DNA of 64,000 nt from JAYQKL01 sp049889415 (GTDB taxonomy: Bacteria; Pseudomonadota; Alphaproteobacteria; RS24), in the NCBI GenBank assembly GCA_049889415.1, contig JBMHDL010000003.1:434001-498000 (forward strand), in the 5' to 3' direction. Under the pieces are notes generated by a model. It was not told the origin of the DNA and searched no databases. It saw only the letters and a program-made list of their open reading frames with translations. Below are positions 51,659 through 60,729 of the stretch, piece after piece (position 1 is the first letter of the stretch; every line of letters begins with the position of its first letter). Made by a program: the position numbers and the translations under genes.

Positions 51659-53277
51659 CCCTCGGGATTGGCCGACACGCCGTCGCGACACAATTTGTAG
51701 ATGATGGAATCGTGCAAGGCCCGGAAACTCGCAGCCACAACATTCTCAGACACCCCGATCGTCCGCCAGCTGTTGGCTTTGCCATCCGCGCTTTCAATCA
51801 CCACACGGGTAACCGCGCCGGTTCCGGTATTCAAAATCCTGACCTTGTAGTCGGTCAATTTCAGATCCTTCAAATACGGCGCATAGCGTCGCAAATCCGC
51901 CCGCAAAGCGCTGTCCAGCGCATTGATCGGGCCATTGCCCTGCCCGTCAGTGGTGATTTCCTCACCGTCGATTTTTAATGTCACGGTCGCCGTGGCGGAA
52001 CTTTCTTCAATCTCACTGCCGCTATTGGTGACCTTGACTTCATACGACATGACCTGAAAAAAGTCAGGGACCGTACCCATAACCCGACGGGCCAGCAATT
52101 CAAAAGACGCCCCGGCACTGTCATAGCTGTAACCGACCAATTCCTTATCCTTGATTTCGGCCAGAATACGATCAACAGCTTCGGTATCACCGGTTTCAAT
52201 CCCGGCGGTTTCCAGCCGCGCCAGAATATTGCTGCGCCCAGCCTGGTCAGACACGAGGATTTTGCGTTCATTGCCGACGGCTTGCGGCGCGACATGCTCA
52301 TATGTTTTCGGATCTTTCATCACCGCCGAGACATGTATGCCGCCCTTATGCGCAAAGGCGCTATCCCCGACATAAGGCTGGTGACGATTGGGTGTGCGGT
52401 TCAGGACATCATCCAGATGACGCGAGGCGCGGGTCAAACTTTCCAACTTTTTCAATGTCACCCCGGTTTCAAACCGGTCAGCATAAGCCGGCTTCAACAG
52501 CAAGGTAGGGATCAGAGAGACGATGTTGGCATTGCCGCACCGCTCGCCAAGGCCGTTCAATGTGCCCTGCACCTGCCGCACGCCCGCATCAATAGCAGCC
52601 AGAGAGTTGGCGACGGCATTTTCCGTATCATTATGGGCGTGAATACCAAGATGAGCACCGTCAATGTGCTGCGTCACCTGAGCGACAATCGCCCCGACCT
52701 CGTGTGGTAATGTTCCACCATTGGTGTCACACAACACCACCCAGCGGGCTCCGGCCTCGAAGGCTGCCTTGGCGCAGGCCAGCGCATATTCGGGGTTGGT
52801 CTTGTAACCGTCGAAGAAATGTTCGCAGTCAATCATCGCTTCCTTGCCACGCCGGACAATCGCTTCAACACTTTCGCGGATACACAGCAGGTTCTCATCT
52901 TCAGAAATCCCCAAAGCGACCTCGACATGATAATCCCAGCTTTTGGCGACCAGACAGACTGCATCGGCCTCGGCATCCAATATCATGGACAACCCGGGAT
53001 CATTTTCAGCCGATCGACCGGCCCGCTTGGTCATACCGAAGGCTGTCAAGGTCGCATTGGAAAAGCTGCGGGGCGTAGAGAAGAATGTGGTGTCAGTGGG
53101 GTTGGCACCCGGATACCCGCCCTCAATATAATCCAACCCCAACTCATCGAGCAGGCTGCAAATGCTTTGCTTGTCATCCACTGAAAAATCCACGCCGGCT
53201 GTCTGCTGGCCGTCACGTAATGTGGTGTCAAACAAATAGAGCCGTTCGCGCTCGGATTTTTTCAACGGGGTGTTCAT
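51655..53277 (-). CDS. cimA: Citramalate synthase
   Basis: CimA condenses pyruvate and acetyl-CoA to citramalate, allowing isoleucine synthesis without threonine. The 540-residue protein has the HMGL-like barrel with DTTLRDGQQTAGVDFS near the N-terminus, the metal site HAHNDTENAVANSL, GLGERCGNANI, and a C-terminal regulatory LeuA-type domain (about 400-530). The early YIEGGYPGANPTD sequence is characteristic of CimA as against isopropylmalate or homocitrate synthase. It is downstream of gltX with a 10-base gap. The C-terminal domain suggests feedback control. Confidence 0.93.
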   Translation of the reverse strand: MNTPLKKSERERLYLFDTTLRDGQQTAGVDFSVDDKQSICSLLDELGLDYIEGGYPGANPTDTTFFSTPRSFSNATLTAFGMTKRAGRSAENDPGLSMILDAEADAVCLVAKSWDYHVEVALGISEDENLLCIRESVEAIVRRGKEAMIDCEHFFDGYKTNPEYALACAKAAFEAGARWVVLCDTNGGTLPHEVGAIVAQVTQHIDGAHLGIHAHNDTENAVANSLAAIDAGVRQVQGTLNGLGERCGNANIVSLIPTLLLKPAYADRFETGVTLKKLESLTRASRHLDDVLNRTPNRHQPYVGDSAFAHKGGIHVSAVMKDPKTYEHVAPQAVGNERKILVSDQAGRSNILARLETAGIETGDTEAVDRILAEIKDKELVGYSYDSAGASFELLARRVMGTVPDFFQVMSYEVKVTNSGSEIEESSATATVTLKIDGEEITTDGQGNGPINALDSALRADLRRYAPYLKDLKLTDYKVRILNTGTGAVTRVVIESADGKANSWRTIGVSENVVAASFRALHDSIIYKLCRDGVSANPEG

Positions 53278-53287
53278 CGTTTCTAAC

Positions 53288-54625
53288 CTAGGCGTTCCTT
53301 AATCGAGTCTTCGCACGCTCCGCCCCAATAAGCAATAAAAGGTTTTGCATTTCAGGACCTTGGCTCTGTCCGGTCAGGGCTTTGCGCAAAGGCATGAACA
53401 GGGCCCGCCCTTTGCGCCCTGTCTGCTCTTTCAAAATGCCGGTCCACTCCCCCCAGGTCTCCAGGCTCCATGGCTCCGTCGGCAGGGCCGCTAGTGCCTG
53501 CGCCACAAAATCCGCATCCTCAGGGTCAATCTCGGGCGTCACAGGGCCGTCAATAATGCGCCACAGGTTTTGCGTATCCTTGATGTTTTCAATATTACCC
53601 TTCACCGCTTCCCAGAATTCGGCACCGCCGCTGACGCCCAGATCAGCCAATTTGCCCTGCACCGCCTCGAAGGATGCTTCATGCAGGATTTTGGTGTTCA
53701 GACGGGTCAACTCTTCCGGGTCAAATCGGGCCGGGGCACGGCCCAGACGGGTCAGGTCATAGCCGGCGGCAAGTTCCGGCAATGATGCCCGCACCTCGAC
53801 CGGGTCCGGTGTGCCCAAACGCGCGACCAGACTGTTGATCGCCATGGGGTCCATATCCGCCTCGCGCAGACTTTCCAAGGAAAGTGACCCAAGCCGCTTT
53901 GACAAGGCGCTGCCATCAGCCATGACCAGCAACGGATGATGGGCAAAAACCGGCATGTCGCCGCCCAAAGCCTGAATGATTTCAACCTGTGTCGCCGTAT
54001 TGGTCACATGATCTTCACCGCGAATGACATGGGTGACGCCAAATTCTAGGTCATCTACCACGCTCGGCAATGTATAGAGATAAGTGCCGTCCGCCCTTAC
54101 CAGAACCGGGTCTGACAGGCTGGCCGTATCGATTTTCTGCGTGCCGCGGACAAGGTCATCCCAGATGACCGTTTCACCGGACAATTTGAAACGATAATGC
54201 GGTTGGCGGCCTTCCGCCTCCAACGCAGCTTTCTCGTCCGCGCTCAAGTCCAGCGCGGCGCGGTCATAAACCGGCGGTTTGCCCCGCGAAAGCTGGCGTT
54301 TGCGTTTCAACTCCAGTTCTTCCGGGGTTTCGTAACAGGCATAAATCAAACCGTCGGTCTTAAGCTTTTCAAACGCAGCATCATATTTGGAGAACCGCTC
54401 GGATTGTTTGGCCGTGAGATCATGCGCCAGCCCCAACCAGGCCAGGTCAGTGATGATGCCACTGGCAAAAGCTTCGGTCGAACGCTCAGAGTCAGTATCA
54501 TCAAGCCGCAGCATGAACTGCCCGCCATTGGCCTTAGCGAAAAGCCAGCAAAATAAAGCTGTCCGGGCATTTCCGACATGAATTTTTCCGGTTGGACTGG
54601 GGGCAAAACGCGTGAGAACTGTCAT
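53288..54625 (-). CDS. gltX: Glutamate-tRNA ligase
   Basis: GltX charges tRNA-Glu, possibly also tRNA-Gln in alphaproteobacteria. The 445-residue protein has the HIGH-like HVGN motif (16-19) in FAPSPTGKIHVGNA and the KMSKS-like motif within DGSALSKRLGS. Alphaproteobacteria often have two gltX paralogues; this shorter one with ALSKR could be the type that charges tRNA-Gln. The C-terminal anticodon-binding domain is short. Upstream, nadE ends 26 bases away; cimA follows. Confidence 0.94.
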   Translation of the reverse strand: MTVLTRFAPSPTGKIHVGNARTALFCWLFAKANGGQFMLRLDDTDSERSTEAFASGIITDLAWLGLAHDLTAKQSERFSKYDAAFEKLKTDGLIYACYETPEELELKRKRQLSRGKPPVYDRAALDLSADEKAALEAEGRQPHYRFKLSGETVIWDDLVRGTQKIDTASLSDPVLVRADGTYLYTLPSVVDDLEFGVTHVIRGEDHVTNTATQVEIIQALGGDMPVFAHHPLLVMADGSALSKRLGSLSLESLREADMDPMAINSLVARLGTPDPVEVRASLPELAAGYDLTRLGRAPARFDPEELTRLNTKILHEASFEAVQGKLADLGVSGGAEFWEAVKGNIENIKDTQNLWRIIDGPVTPEIDPEDADFVAQALAALPTEPWSLETWGEWTGILKEQTGRKGRALFMPLRKALTGQSQGPEMQNLLLLIGAERAKTRLRNA

Positions 54626-54651
54626 GTGTTTCCTTAACCTTCTAAGCGGTC

Positions 54652-56325
54652 TTAATCTTTCAAGCGGGCATCACGGAAGCCGTTGGTGATGGGATAGCGC
54701 CTGTCCCGACCAAAATTCCGTTTACCGATTTTAACACCCGGCGCAGCCTGACGCCGCTTATACTCGGAAATATACAACAAATGCTCAACCCGCTTGATCG
54801 TCTCAGGGTCATAGCCTTTGGCGATGATGTCGTCATAGCCGAGTTCTTCCTCAACCAAGGCGTAAAGAATGCCGTCCAGTACCTCATAGGGCGGAAGGCT
54901 GTCCTCATCCTTTTGGTCCTCGCGCAATTCCGCACTGGGCGGTTTGTCGATGATGTTATCGGGAATAACCTGGCCCTCCGGCCCCAGACACCCGGCGGGG
55001 TGATGGGCGTTGCGCCAGCGGCACAGATCAAAGACCTCAACCTTGTATATGTCCTTGATCGGATTATAGCCGCCATTCATGTCCCCATACAGCGTAGCGT
55101 AGCCGACCGACACCTCGGATTTGTTGCCGGTGGTGACAACCATATCGCCGAACTTGTTGGAGACCGCCATCAGCAGCGTTCCGCGAATTCGTGACTGAAT
55201 ATTCTCTTCCGTCAGGTCAGGATCCCGGCCTTCAAACAGACCGGCCAGCGCCGCATCATAGGCGTCAACCTTGCCGGTAATCGACACCTCATCCAGACGC
55301 ACACCAAGCAAGGCGGCACAGGTTGCGGCATCATCGAGACTTTCCTGCGAAGTGTATTTTGACGGCATCATGAGACAGCGCACCCGCGCAGCCCCCAAGG
55401 CGTCAACGGCAATGGCGGCGCAAATGGCGCTGTCAACACCACCGGAAAGCCCCAGCAAAACGCCCGGGAAACGATTTTTTTCAACATAGTCCCGTAGCCC
55501 GAGAACAGCAGCTTGATAAATCGACTCTAAATCGGACATGTCGGTTTGGGCAATATCGGAACGGCACTGCCAGCCATCATCGGTTTTTTCCCATTCAGTC
55601 GTCAGGGTGCACTCCCGCCATGACGGCACCTCAACCGGCACAATGCCATCGGCACGCATGATAAAGCTGCGGCCTTCAAACACCAACTCATCCTGACCGC
55701 CGATCTGGTTGACATAAACCAAAGGCAAACCGGTCTCAGCACATCTTTGGCTGACATGCGCCAGGCGTTGTTGATGTTTGTTGCACTCAAACGGCGACCC
55801 GTTGGGAGAAATGAATATTTCCGCACCTTGTGCCGCCAAATGGCCGGTAACGTCGGAGAACCAGATATCTTCACAGATTGGCAAACCGACCCGCACCCCT
55901 TTAACCGTTACCGGCGCGGGCATGTCCGGGGTATCAAACAGGCGCTTTTCATCAAACACAGCATAATTGGGAAGATGTACCTTGTGACGCAGTGTGTAAT
56001 CGCCATCCTGCGCAACCAGGACGCTGTTGAACAGCTTACCGGATTTCTCATCTTGCCAGGGCAAGCCAAAAATCAGGGACGGACCGCCCTGCCTCGTCAA
56101 ACCAGCCAATTCAAGAGCTGCGCGCCTGATTGTCCCCAAAAAAGCGGTTTTGTGTACCAGATCCTCCGGCGGATAGCCGGACAGAAACAGCTCACTGGCA
56201 ACCAGCATATCCGCGCCTGCGGTGGAGGCGACTTCATAAGCCTCACGCAATTTTGCGGCATTGCCGGCAACATCCCCGACTATCGGATTCAGTTGCGCCA
56301 AAGTGATTTTGAGCTCTTCTGTCAT
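54652..56325 (-). CDS. nadE: NAD+ synthase, glutamine-dependent
   Basis: NadE amidates deamido-NAD to NAD, here with glutamine. The 557-residue protein has an N-terminal nitrilase-like glutaminase with Glu45, Lys115 and Cys151 (LPICEDIWF), and a C-terminal synthetase with GLSGGVDSAICAAIAVDALG (near 295). I use ATG 56325 (MTEELKITL). It leads nadE-gltX-cimA. The leader contains a terminator-like hairpin at 56392-56418. Confidence 0.96.
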   Translation of the reverse strand: MTEELKITLAQLNPIVGDVAGNAAKLREAYEVASTAGADMLVASELFLSGYPPEDLVHKTAFLGTIRRAALELAGLTRQGGPSLIFGLPWQDEKSGKLFNSVLVAQDGDYTLRHKVHLPNYAVFDEKRLFDTPDMPAPVTVKGVRVGLPICEDIWFSDVTGHLAAQGAEIFISPNGSPFECNKHQQRLAHVSQRCAETGLPLVYVNQIGGQDELVFEGRSFIMRADGIVPVEVPSWRECTLTTEWEKTDDGWQCRSDIAQTDMSDLESIYQAAVLGLRDYVEKNRFPGVLLGLSGGVDSAICAAIAVDALGAARVRCLMMPSKYTSQESLDDAATCAALLGVRLDEVSITGKVDAYDAALAGLFEGRDPDLTEENIQSRIRGTLLMAVSNKFGDMVVTTGNKSEVSVGYATLYGDMNGGYNPIKDIYKVEVFDLCRWRNAHHPAGCLGPEGQVIPDNIIDKPPSAELREDQKDEDSLPPYEVLDGILYALVEEELGYDDIIAKGYDPETIKRVEHLLYISEYKRRQAAPGVKIGKRNFGRDRRYPITNGFRDARLKD

Positions 56326-56391
56326 AGTGATTATGTAACCTCTGCAGCTATCCAGAACAACCAAAACCCATAAAAATCAAACGTTAAGTCC

Positions 56392-56418
56392 AAAAAACCG
56401 CAGCTGAAACGGTTTTTT
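56392..56418 (-). terminator. Terminator-like hairpin in the nadE leader, candidate attenuator
   Basis: A perfect nine-base-pair stem AAAAAACCG (56392-56400) and CGGTTTTTT (56410-56418) with a nine-base loop. In minus-strand RNA it is AAAAAACCG, UUUCAGCUG, CGGUUUUUU. It is symmetric, so it could also act on the plus strand. It lies between divergent genes, downstream of a nadE promoter candidate at 56430-56456, so termination there would control nadE. Confidence 0.4.
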
Positions 56419-56429
56419 CGGTTATTTTT

Positions 56430-56456
56430 CTTATATTTTCCCCCTCAAACCGGCAA
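56430..56456 (-). promoter_or_regulatory. Candidate nadE promoter
   Basis: Minus-strand TTGCCG (56451-56456) and TATAAG (56430-56435), spaced by 15 bases, slightly short. It is placed just upstream of the hairpin 56392-56418. Confidence 0.3.
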
Positions 56457-56461
56457 GAGGC

Positions 56462-56490
56462 TTTAATTCAAGGGGTTTACCCGCTATATG
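56462..56490 (+). promoter_or_regulatory. Candidate promoter of the DAHP synthase gene
   Basis: TTTAAT (56462-56467), 17-base spacer and TATATG (56485-56490), 42 bases before the ATG. Confidence 0.35.
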
Positions 56491-56532
56491 TAAGGCAAGA
56501 CAGTGAGGCGTTAACCACAAAAAGGTCAGACG

Positions 56533-57900
56533 ATGAGCAAAAATTGGACCCCAGACAGCTGGCGCACTTTTCCGATCAAACAAGTGCCCACATATCCGGA
56601 TGCGACCACCCTTGAGGATGTTGAAAAGCGTTTGGCCGGTTTTCCGCCGCTGGTGTTTGCCGGGGAAGCCCGCCAGTTGAAGGCGCAGCTTGGTGAAGTG
56701 GCCCAAGGGCGTGCCTTTTTGTTGCAGGGCGGGGACTGCGCCGAAAGTTTTGCCGAGCATCATGCTGACAATATCCGTGATACCTTCCGGGTTCTGCTGC
56801 AAATGTCCACAGTGCTGACATTCGGCGCCAAAATGCCTGTGGTCAAGGTCGGACGCATGGCCGGACAATTCGCCAAACCACGGTCAGCCGACACTGAAAC
56901 CATTGACGGGGTCGAATTGCCGAGCTATCGCGGGGATATCATCAACGGAATTGAATTTGACGCTGAGTCCCGCGTCCCCGACCCGGTCAGACAGGTCTCC
57001 GCCTATCGACAGTCGGCCTCCACCCTCAATCTGCTGCGTGCCTTCGCCAAGGGCGGCTATGCAGACCTGAATGAGGTGCATCGCTGGAACCAGGGCTTTG
57101 TCGCCGACAGCCCGCAGGGGGAACGCTATGAGGAGATCGCCAATCAGATTGACGAGGCCATCAGTTTCATGAATGCCTGCGGCGTCAACAGCCAGACCAC
57201 ACCGCAATTGGGCATGGTGGACTTTTTCACCAGCCATGAAGCCTTGTTGCTTGGTTACGAGTCGGCGCTGACCCGGCTCGACAGCACTTCCGGCGAGTAT
57301 TACGACACATCCGCACATATGCTCTGGATCGGAGACAGAACCCGTCAACCTGATGGAGCCCATGTTGAGTTCCTATCCGGCGTCAAAAACCCGATTGGCC
57401 TAAAATGTGGTCCAAGTCTTGATCCGGAGGAATTGATTGTCCTCCTTGATAAGTTGAACCCTGACAATGAGCCGGGTCGCATCACGCTGATTAGCCGGTT
57501 TGGTCATGAAAATGTTGAAAATCATCTGCCTGCCTTGATCCGCGCCGTTGAACGCGAGGGCCGCGTTGTGGTTTGGTCCTGTGATCCGATGCACGGCAAC
57601 ACCATCAAGGCCTCCAACGGCTTCAAGACCCGCCCGGTTGACCGAATTCTCGCTGAAGTTCAGGCATTCATGCAAGTGCACAAAGCGGAGGGCACCCATG
57701 CCGGCGGTATTCATTTTGAGATGACCGGCCAGAATGTCACTGAGTGCCTCGGCGGCGCACAGGCTATTTCCGAAGAGGATTTGTCAAGCCGCTATCACAC
57801 GCATTGTGATCCTCGGCTGAACGGCAGCCAGGCCCTGGAATTGGCTTTTATGATTGCCGAAGGCCTGAAAGCCGACAGCAAAAATCGCAAAGTCGCTTGA
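56533..57900 (+). CDS. 3-deoxy-7-phosphoheptulonate synthase, class II
   Basis: The enzyme joins phosphoenolpyruvate and erythrose 4-phosphate, starting the shikimate pathway. The 455-residue protein is clearly class II (plant/Mycobacterium type), with WTPDSWRTFPIKQVPTYPD, GRAFLLQGGDCAESFAEH and VGRMAGQFAKPRS. The C-terminal half has HGNTIKASNGFKTR and THAGGIHFEMTGQNVTECLGG. It is alone on its strand with a candidate promoter. Its stop is nine bases from the convergent DUF374 stop. It could be named aroF/aroG by some conventions; I leave the symbol empty. Confidence 0.96.
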   Translation: MSKNWTPDSWRTFPIKQVPTYPDATTLEDVEKRLAGFPPLVFAGEARQLKAQLGEVAQGRAFLLQGGDCAESFAEHHADNIRDTFRVLLQMSTVLTFGAKMPVVKVGRMAGQFAKPRSADTETIDGVELPSYRGDIINGIEFDAESRVPDPVRQVSAYRQSASTLNLLRAFAKGGYADLNEVHRWNQGFVADSPQGERYEEIANQIDEAISFMNACGVNSQTTPQLGMVDFFTSHEALLLGYESALTRLDSTSGEYYDTSAHMLWIGDRTRQPDGAHVEFLSGVKNPIGLKCGPSLDPEELIVLLDKLNPDNEPGRITLISRFGHENVENHLPALIRAVEREGRVVVWSCDPMHGNTIKASNGFKTRPVDRILAEVQAFMQVHKAEGTHAGGIHFEMTGQNVTECLGGAQAISEEDLSSRYHTHCDPRLNGSQALELAFMIAEGLKADSKNRKVA

Positions 57901-57909
57901 TTTGTTTTT

Positions 57910-58662
57910 TCAACCCTTGTCAAAAGGTAGGGACAGACCGGCTTCCTCATAGGCCGTTTCAAAAACCCTATTCATGTGATCCGTCAAGCGTCGGCGTTCC
58001 GCCTCGACCTCATCGCGTGATAAATCCGGCTTGGCGTAGAACGGCTCCCCCCAGACAACGACATAACTGGAGAAGCCGAGCGGCAATTGGAATTTATCCC
58101 AGGATTTGGGGAAGAATTTGTACCGCTTGTAAGCCGCTGAAATCGGAACAATCGGACGCCCTGAACGCGACGAGAGCAGGACTATGCCTTCACCGGACTC
58201 ATAGGATGGCCCGGGGGCAATGTCAGCTGTCATGATGATGTTTTCATCGCGCCCGAGAATATCAAGCATTTCATGAAAAGCCTCATTGCCGCCTTTTTCT
58301 TTCTTTTTAGGCTTGTTGGCGGCCTTGCCGGTGCCGGAACCGCGAAGAACTTTGTAACCAAGATAATAGACGAACGGTGTCAAAAACGCTCCATAGGGGC
58401 TGCGCGAAGTCAACACCGTTGACTGATTGGTGATCTGACGGAAAAAGCCCATCGTCACGGGCATGAAATTGCCGTGCCAGACGCCAAGCACAAAGCCCTT
58501 TTTATCTTTGTCCAGAGCCTGCATATGCTCCAGACCCATCTGACGACAAGTCGATGTATAACGCAGATAACGATGAAACAAGATCAGCCCCTGCGACATC
58601 AACCAAAGCCCCAGACCCGGCCCTGTCGTGTTTTTCTTTTTACCCCTGAAGACTGAAAACAT
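57910..58662 (-). CDS. DUF374 lysophospholipid acyltransferase family protein
   Basis: A 250-residue protein of the DUF374 group of the PlsC/LpxL-like acyltransferase superfamily. Seen are VLGVWHGNFMPV (HG plus Asn in place of the HX4D motif) and TSRSPYGAFLTPF, followed by GPSYESGEGIVLLSSRSGRPIVPISAAYKRY. The N-terminus is basic. A role in acylation of lipid A or phospholipid is expected from the family, but the substrate cannot be said. Downstream of gor (9-base gap) on the minus strand. Confidence 0.83.
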   Translation of the reverse strand: MFSVFRGKKKNTTGPGLGLWLMSQGLILFHRYLRYTSTCRQMGLEHMQALDKDKKGFVLGVWHGNFMPVTMGFFRQITNQSTVLTSRSPYGAFLTPFVYYLGYKVLRGSGTGKAANKPKKKEKGGNEAFHEMLDILGRDENIIMTADIAPGPSYESGEGIVLLSSRSGRPIVPISAAYKRYKFFPKSWDKFQLPLGFSSYVVVWGEPFYAKPDLSRDEVEAERRRLTDHMNRVFETAYEEAGLSLPFDKG

Positions 58663-58671
58663 AATGCTGGA

Positions 58672-60021
58672 TTACCCCTCCACTGGTTTTTTCATCGTCA
58701 CCAATTCTTCTGCCGCCGTCGGATGCACAGCGACGGTTGCATCAAAGTCGGCTTTGGTCGCCCCCATTGTCACGGCAATGCCGAAGGCCTGAATCATCTC
58801 GCCACTATCCGGTCCGACAATATGCAGACCAAGAACCTTGTCACTCGCCTTATCAACCAGAAGTTTCATCAAGGTTTTTTCTTCACTGCCGGACAATGTG
58901 TGCTTCATGGGCCGGAACACAGAACGGTAGACATCAACCTCATACTGCTCGCGGGCGGCTTCTTCCGTCAAACCCACCGTTCCGATCGGCGGCTGCGAGA
59001 AGACCGCGGTGGGGATGATGGAATGATCGACCTGCTGTGGCGCATTGTTGAAAACAGTTTCAGCAAACGCCGCTCCCTCGCGGATGGCAATCGGGGTGAG
59101 TTGGGCGCGATCGGTCACATCACCGACGGCGTAAATGTTATCGACGCTGGTTTGCGAATACGCATCCACCTTGATGGCGCCGTTGGGATGGGTTTCCACC
59201 CCGACTCTGTCCAACCCCAATCCGCTGACATTCGGAACCCGCCCGGTGGCATACATGACTTGCCCGGCAGACCGGGTGGTGCCGTCCGACAAAGCCACTT
59301 CATAGTCTCCAGCCTGCTGTGTAATCGCTATCACATCCGTGTTGAGCAACACGGTAATGCCTTTTTTAACCATCTCTTCACGTAAATGAGTGCGAATATC
59401 AGCGTCGAAGCCACGCATAATTTCCTCACCCCGGTAAACCAATGTGACATCAACACCCAGACCATTAAAGATGCCGGCGAATTCAACCGCAATATACCCA
59501 CCGCCGACAATTATGATTTGTTCCGGCAAAGCCTCCAGATGAAACGCTTCATTGGAACTGATCGCATATTCAGCGCCGGGAATATCAGGGATAAACGGTG
59601 TCGCGCCCGGGGCCAGCAGAATATATTTTGCCGTTAGCTCACGCCCATCAATCGCAATTGTGTTGCGGTCAAGCAATTCGGCGCACGCCTGGATAATCTC
59701 CACACCGGCAGCTTCGGCGTTTTTGATGTAAATCTTGTTCAGCCGGTCGATTTCGGCATCCTTGTTTGCAACCAGTGTGGGCCAGTCAAAGCTTGTCTCA
59801 CCGACCGTCCAGCCAAAGCCCTCAGCTTCATGAAAATCTTCTGCATAGTGACTGGCATAAACAAACAGCTTTTTAGGCACACAGCCACGAATGACACAGG
59901 TGCCTCCGACCCTGTATTCCTCTGCCATTGCAACTTTGGCACCATGCGTGGCACTCATGCGCGCAGCACGAACTCCGCCGCTTCCAGCCCCGATAACAAA
60001 TAAATCATAGTCAAAATTCAT
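58672..60021 (-). CDS. gor: Glutathione-disulfide reductase
   Basis: Gor reduces oxidised glutathione with NADPH. The 449-residue FAD protein has GAGSGG near residue 11, the redox pair Cys42/Cys47 in GGTCVIRGC, the NADPH site VGGGYIAVEFAGIFNGLG, and the C-terminal dimer motif HPTAAEE with the catalytic His. The GCVPKK sequence points to glutathione reductase and not mercuric reductase or lipoamide dehydrogenase. Its ATG overlaps the rpiA stop by four bases (ATGA). Confidence 0.95.
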   Translation of the reverse strand: MNFDYDLFVIGAGSGGVRAARMSATHGAKVAMAEEYRVGGTCVIRGCVPKKLFVYASHYAEDFHEAEGFGWTVGETSFDWPTLVANKDAEIDRLNKIYIKNAEAAGVEIIQACAELLDRNTIAIDGRELTAKYILLAPGATPFIPDIPGAEYAISSNEAFHLEALPEQIIIVGGGYIAVEFAGIFNGLGVDVTLVYRGEEIMRGFDADIRTHLREEMVKKGITVLLNTDVIAITQQAGDYEVALSDGTTRSAGQVMYATGRVPNVSGLGLDRVGVETHPNGAIKVDAYSQTSVDNIYAVGDVTDRAQLTPIAIREGAAFAETVFNNAPQQVDHSIIPTAVFSQPPIGTVGLTEEAAREQYEVDVYRSVFRPMKHTLSGSEEKTLMKLLVDKASDKVLGLHIVGPDSGEMIQAFGIAVTMGATKADFDATVAVHPTAAEELVTMKKPVEG

Positions 60022-60719
60022 GACACGCTTTCGATTTCACGGATTTCATCCTGGTAGGCCAGATAAACTTTCGCCGCCATACTGATAAACAAGCCATGTT
60101 CCATGACACCGGGTATTTCCAGCAACGCCGCCGCCAGTGCGGAGGGGTTTTTGATTGCCTCTATCCGACAGTCATAAATCACATGTCCGCTATCGGTTTT
60201 AAAAACATTTCCCCCCGCGTCAAGTCGTAAAGCCAGATCAGGCTTATGACCAGTCTCTTTTAAAACTTCCTTGACGGCTTCAGCACTGGCTTCATGGGCA
60301 AAACTGTTCACCTCAACCGGTAATGGAAATGCACCCAAGGTTTTGACCCATTTGGTCTCATCGGCAATCACCACCATTCTGCCGGAAGCGGCCGCCACAA
60401 TTTTTTCCCGCAACAACGCCCCACCCCCGCCTTTAACGAGATTGAGCGCCGGGTCAATCTCATCGGCGCCATCCACCACCAAATCAAGATGTTTCAATTG
60501 CCCCAAATCTGCGAGAGGTATATTAAGGCTTTCGGCCTGCGCGCGTGTTGCCTCAGAAGTCGGCACACACAGGACATCCAGCCCGGCTTTGACCTTTTCC
60601 CCCAAGCCATCAACGAAATAACGCGCAGTTGACCCGGTTCCAAGGCCCAGTTTCATGCCATTGGTGACCTCTTCCAACGCCTTGAGCGCCGCCTTTTGTT
60701 TCATTGCCTCTTGTGACAT
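60018..60719 (-). CDS. rpiA: Ribose-5-phosphate isomerase A
   Basis: RpiA interconverts ribose 5-phosphate and ribulose 5-phosphate, feeding PRPP for the purine genes here. The 233-residue protein has LGTGSTARYFVDGL, VDGADEIDPALNLVKGGGGALLREK and the family ending. I use ATG 60719 (MSQEAMKQKA), which has AGAGG upstream, and not codons further up. It overlaps gor by four bases. The pair rpiA-gor is common in alphaproteobacteria. Confidence 0.96.
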   Translation of the reverse strand: MSQEAMKQKAALKALEEVTNGMKLGLGTGSTARYFVDGLGEKVKAGLDVLCVPTSEATRAQAESLNIPLADLGQLKHLDLVVDGADEIDPALNLVKGGGGALLREKIVAAASGRMVVIADETKWVKTLGAFPLPVEVNSFAHEASAEAVKEVLKETGHKPDLALRLDAGGNVFKTDSGHVIYDCRIEAIKNPSALAAALLEIPGVMEHGLFISMAAKVYLAYQDEIREIESVS

Positions 60720-60729
60720 CAAATACCTC

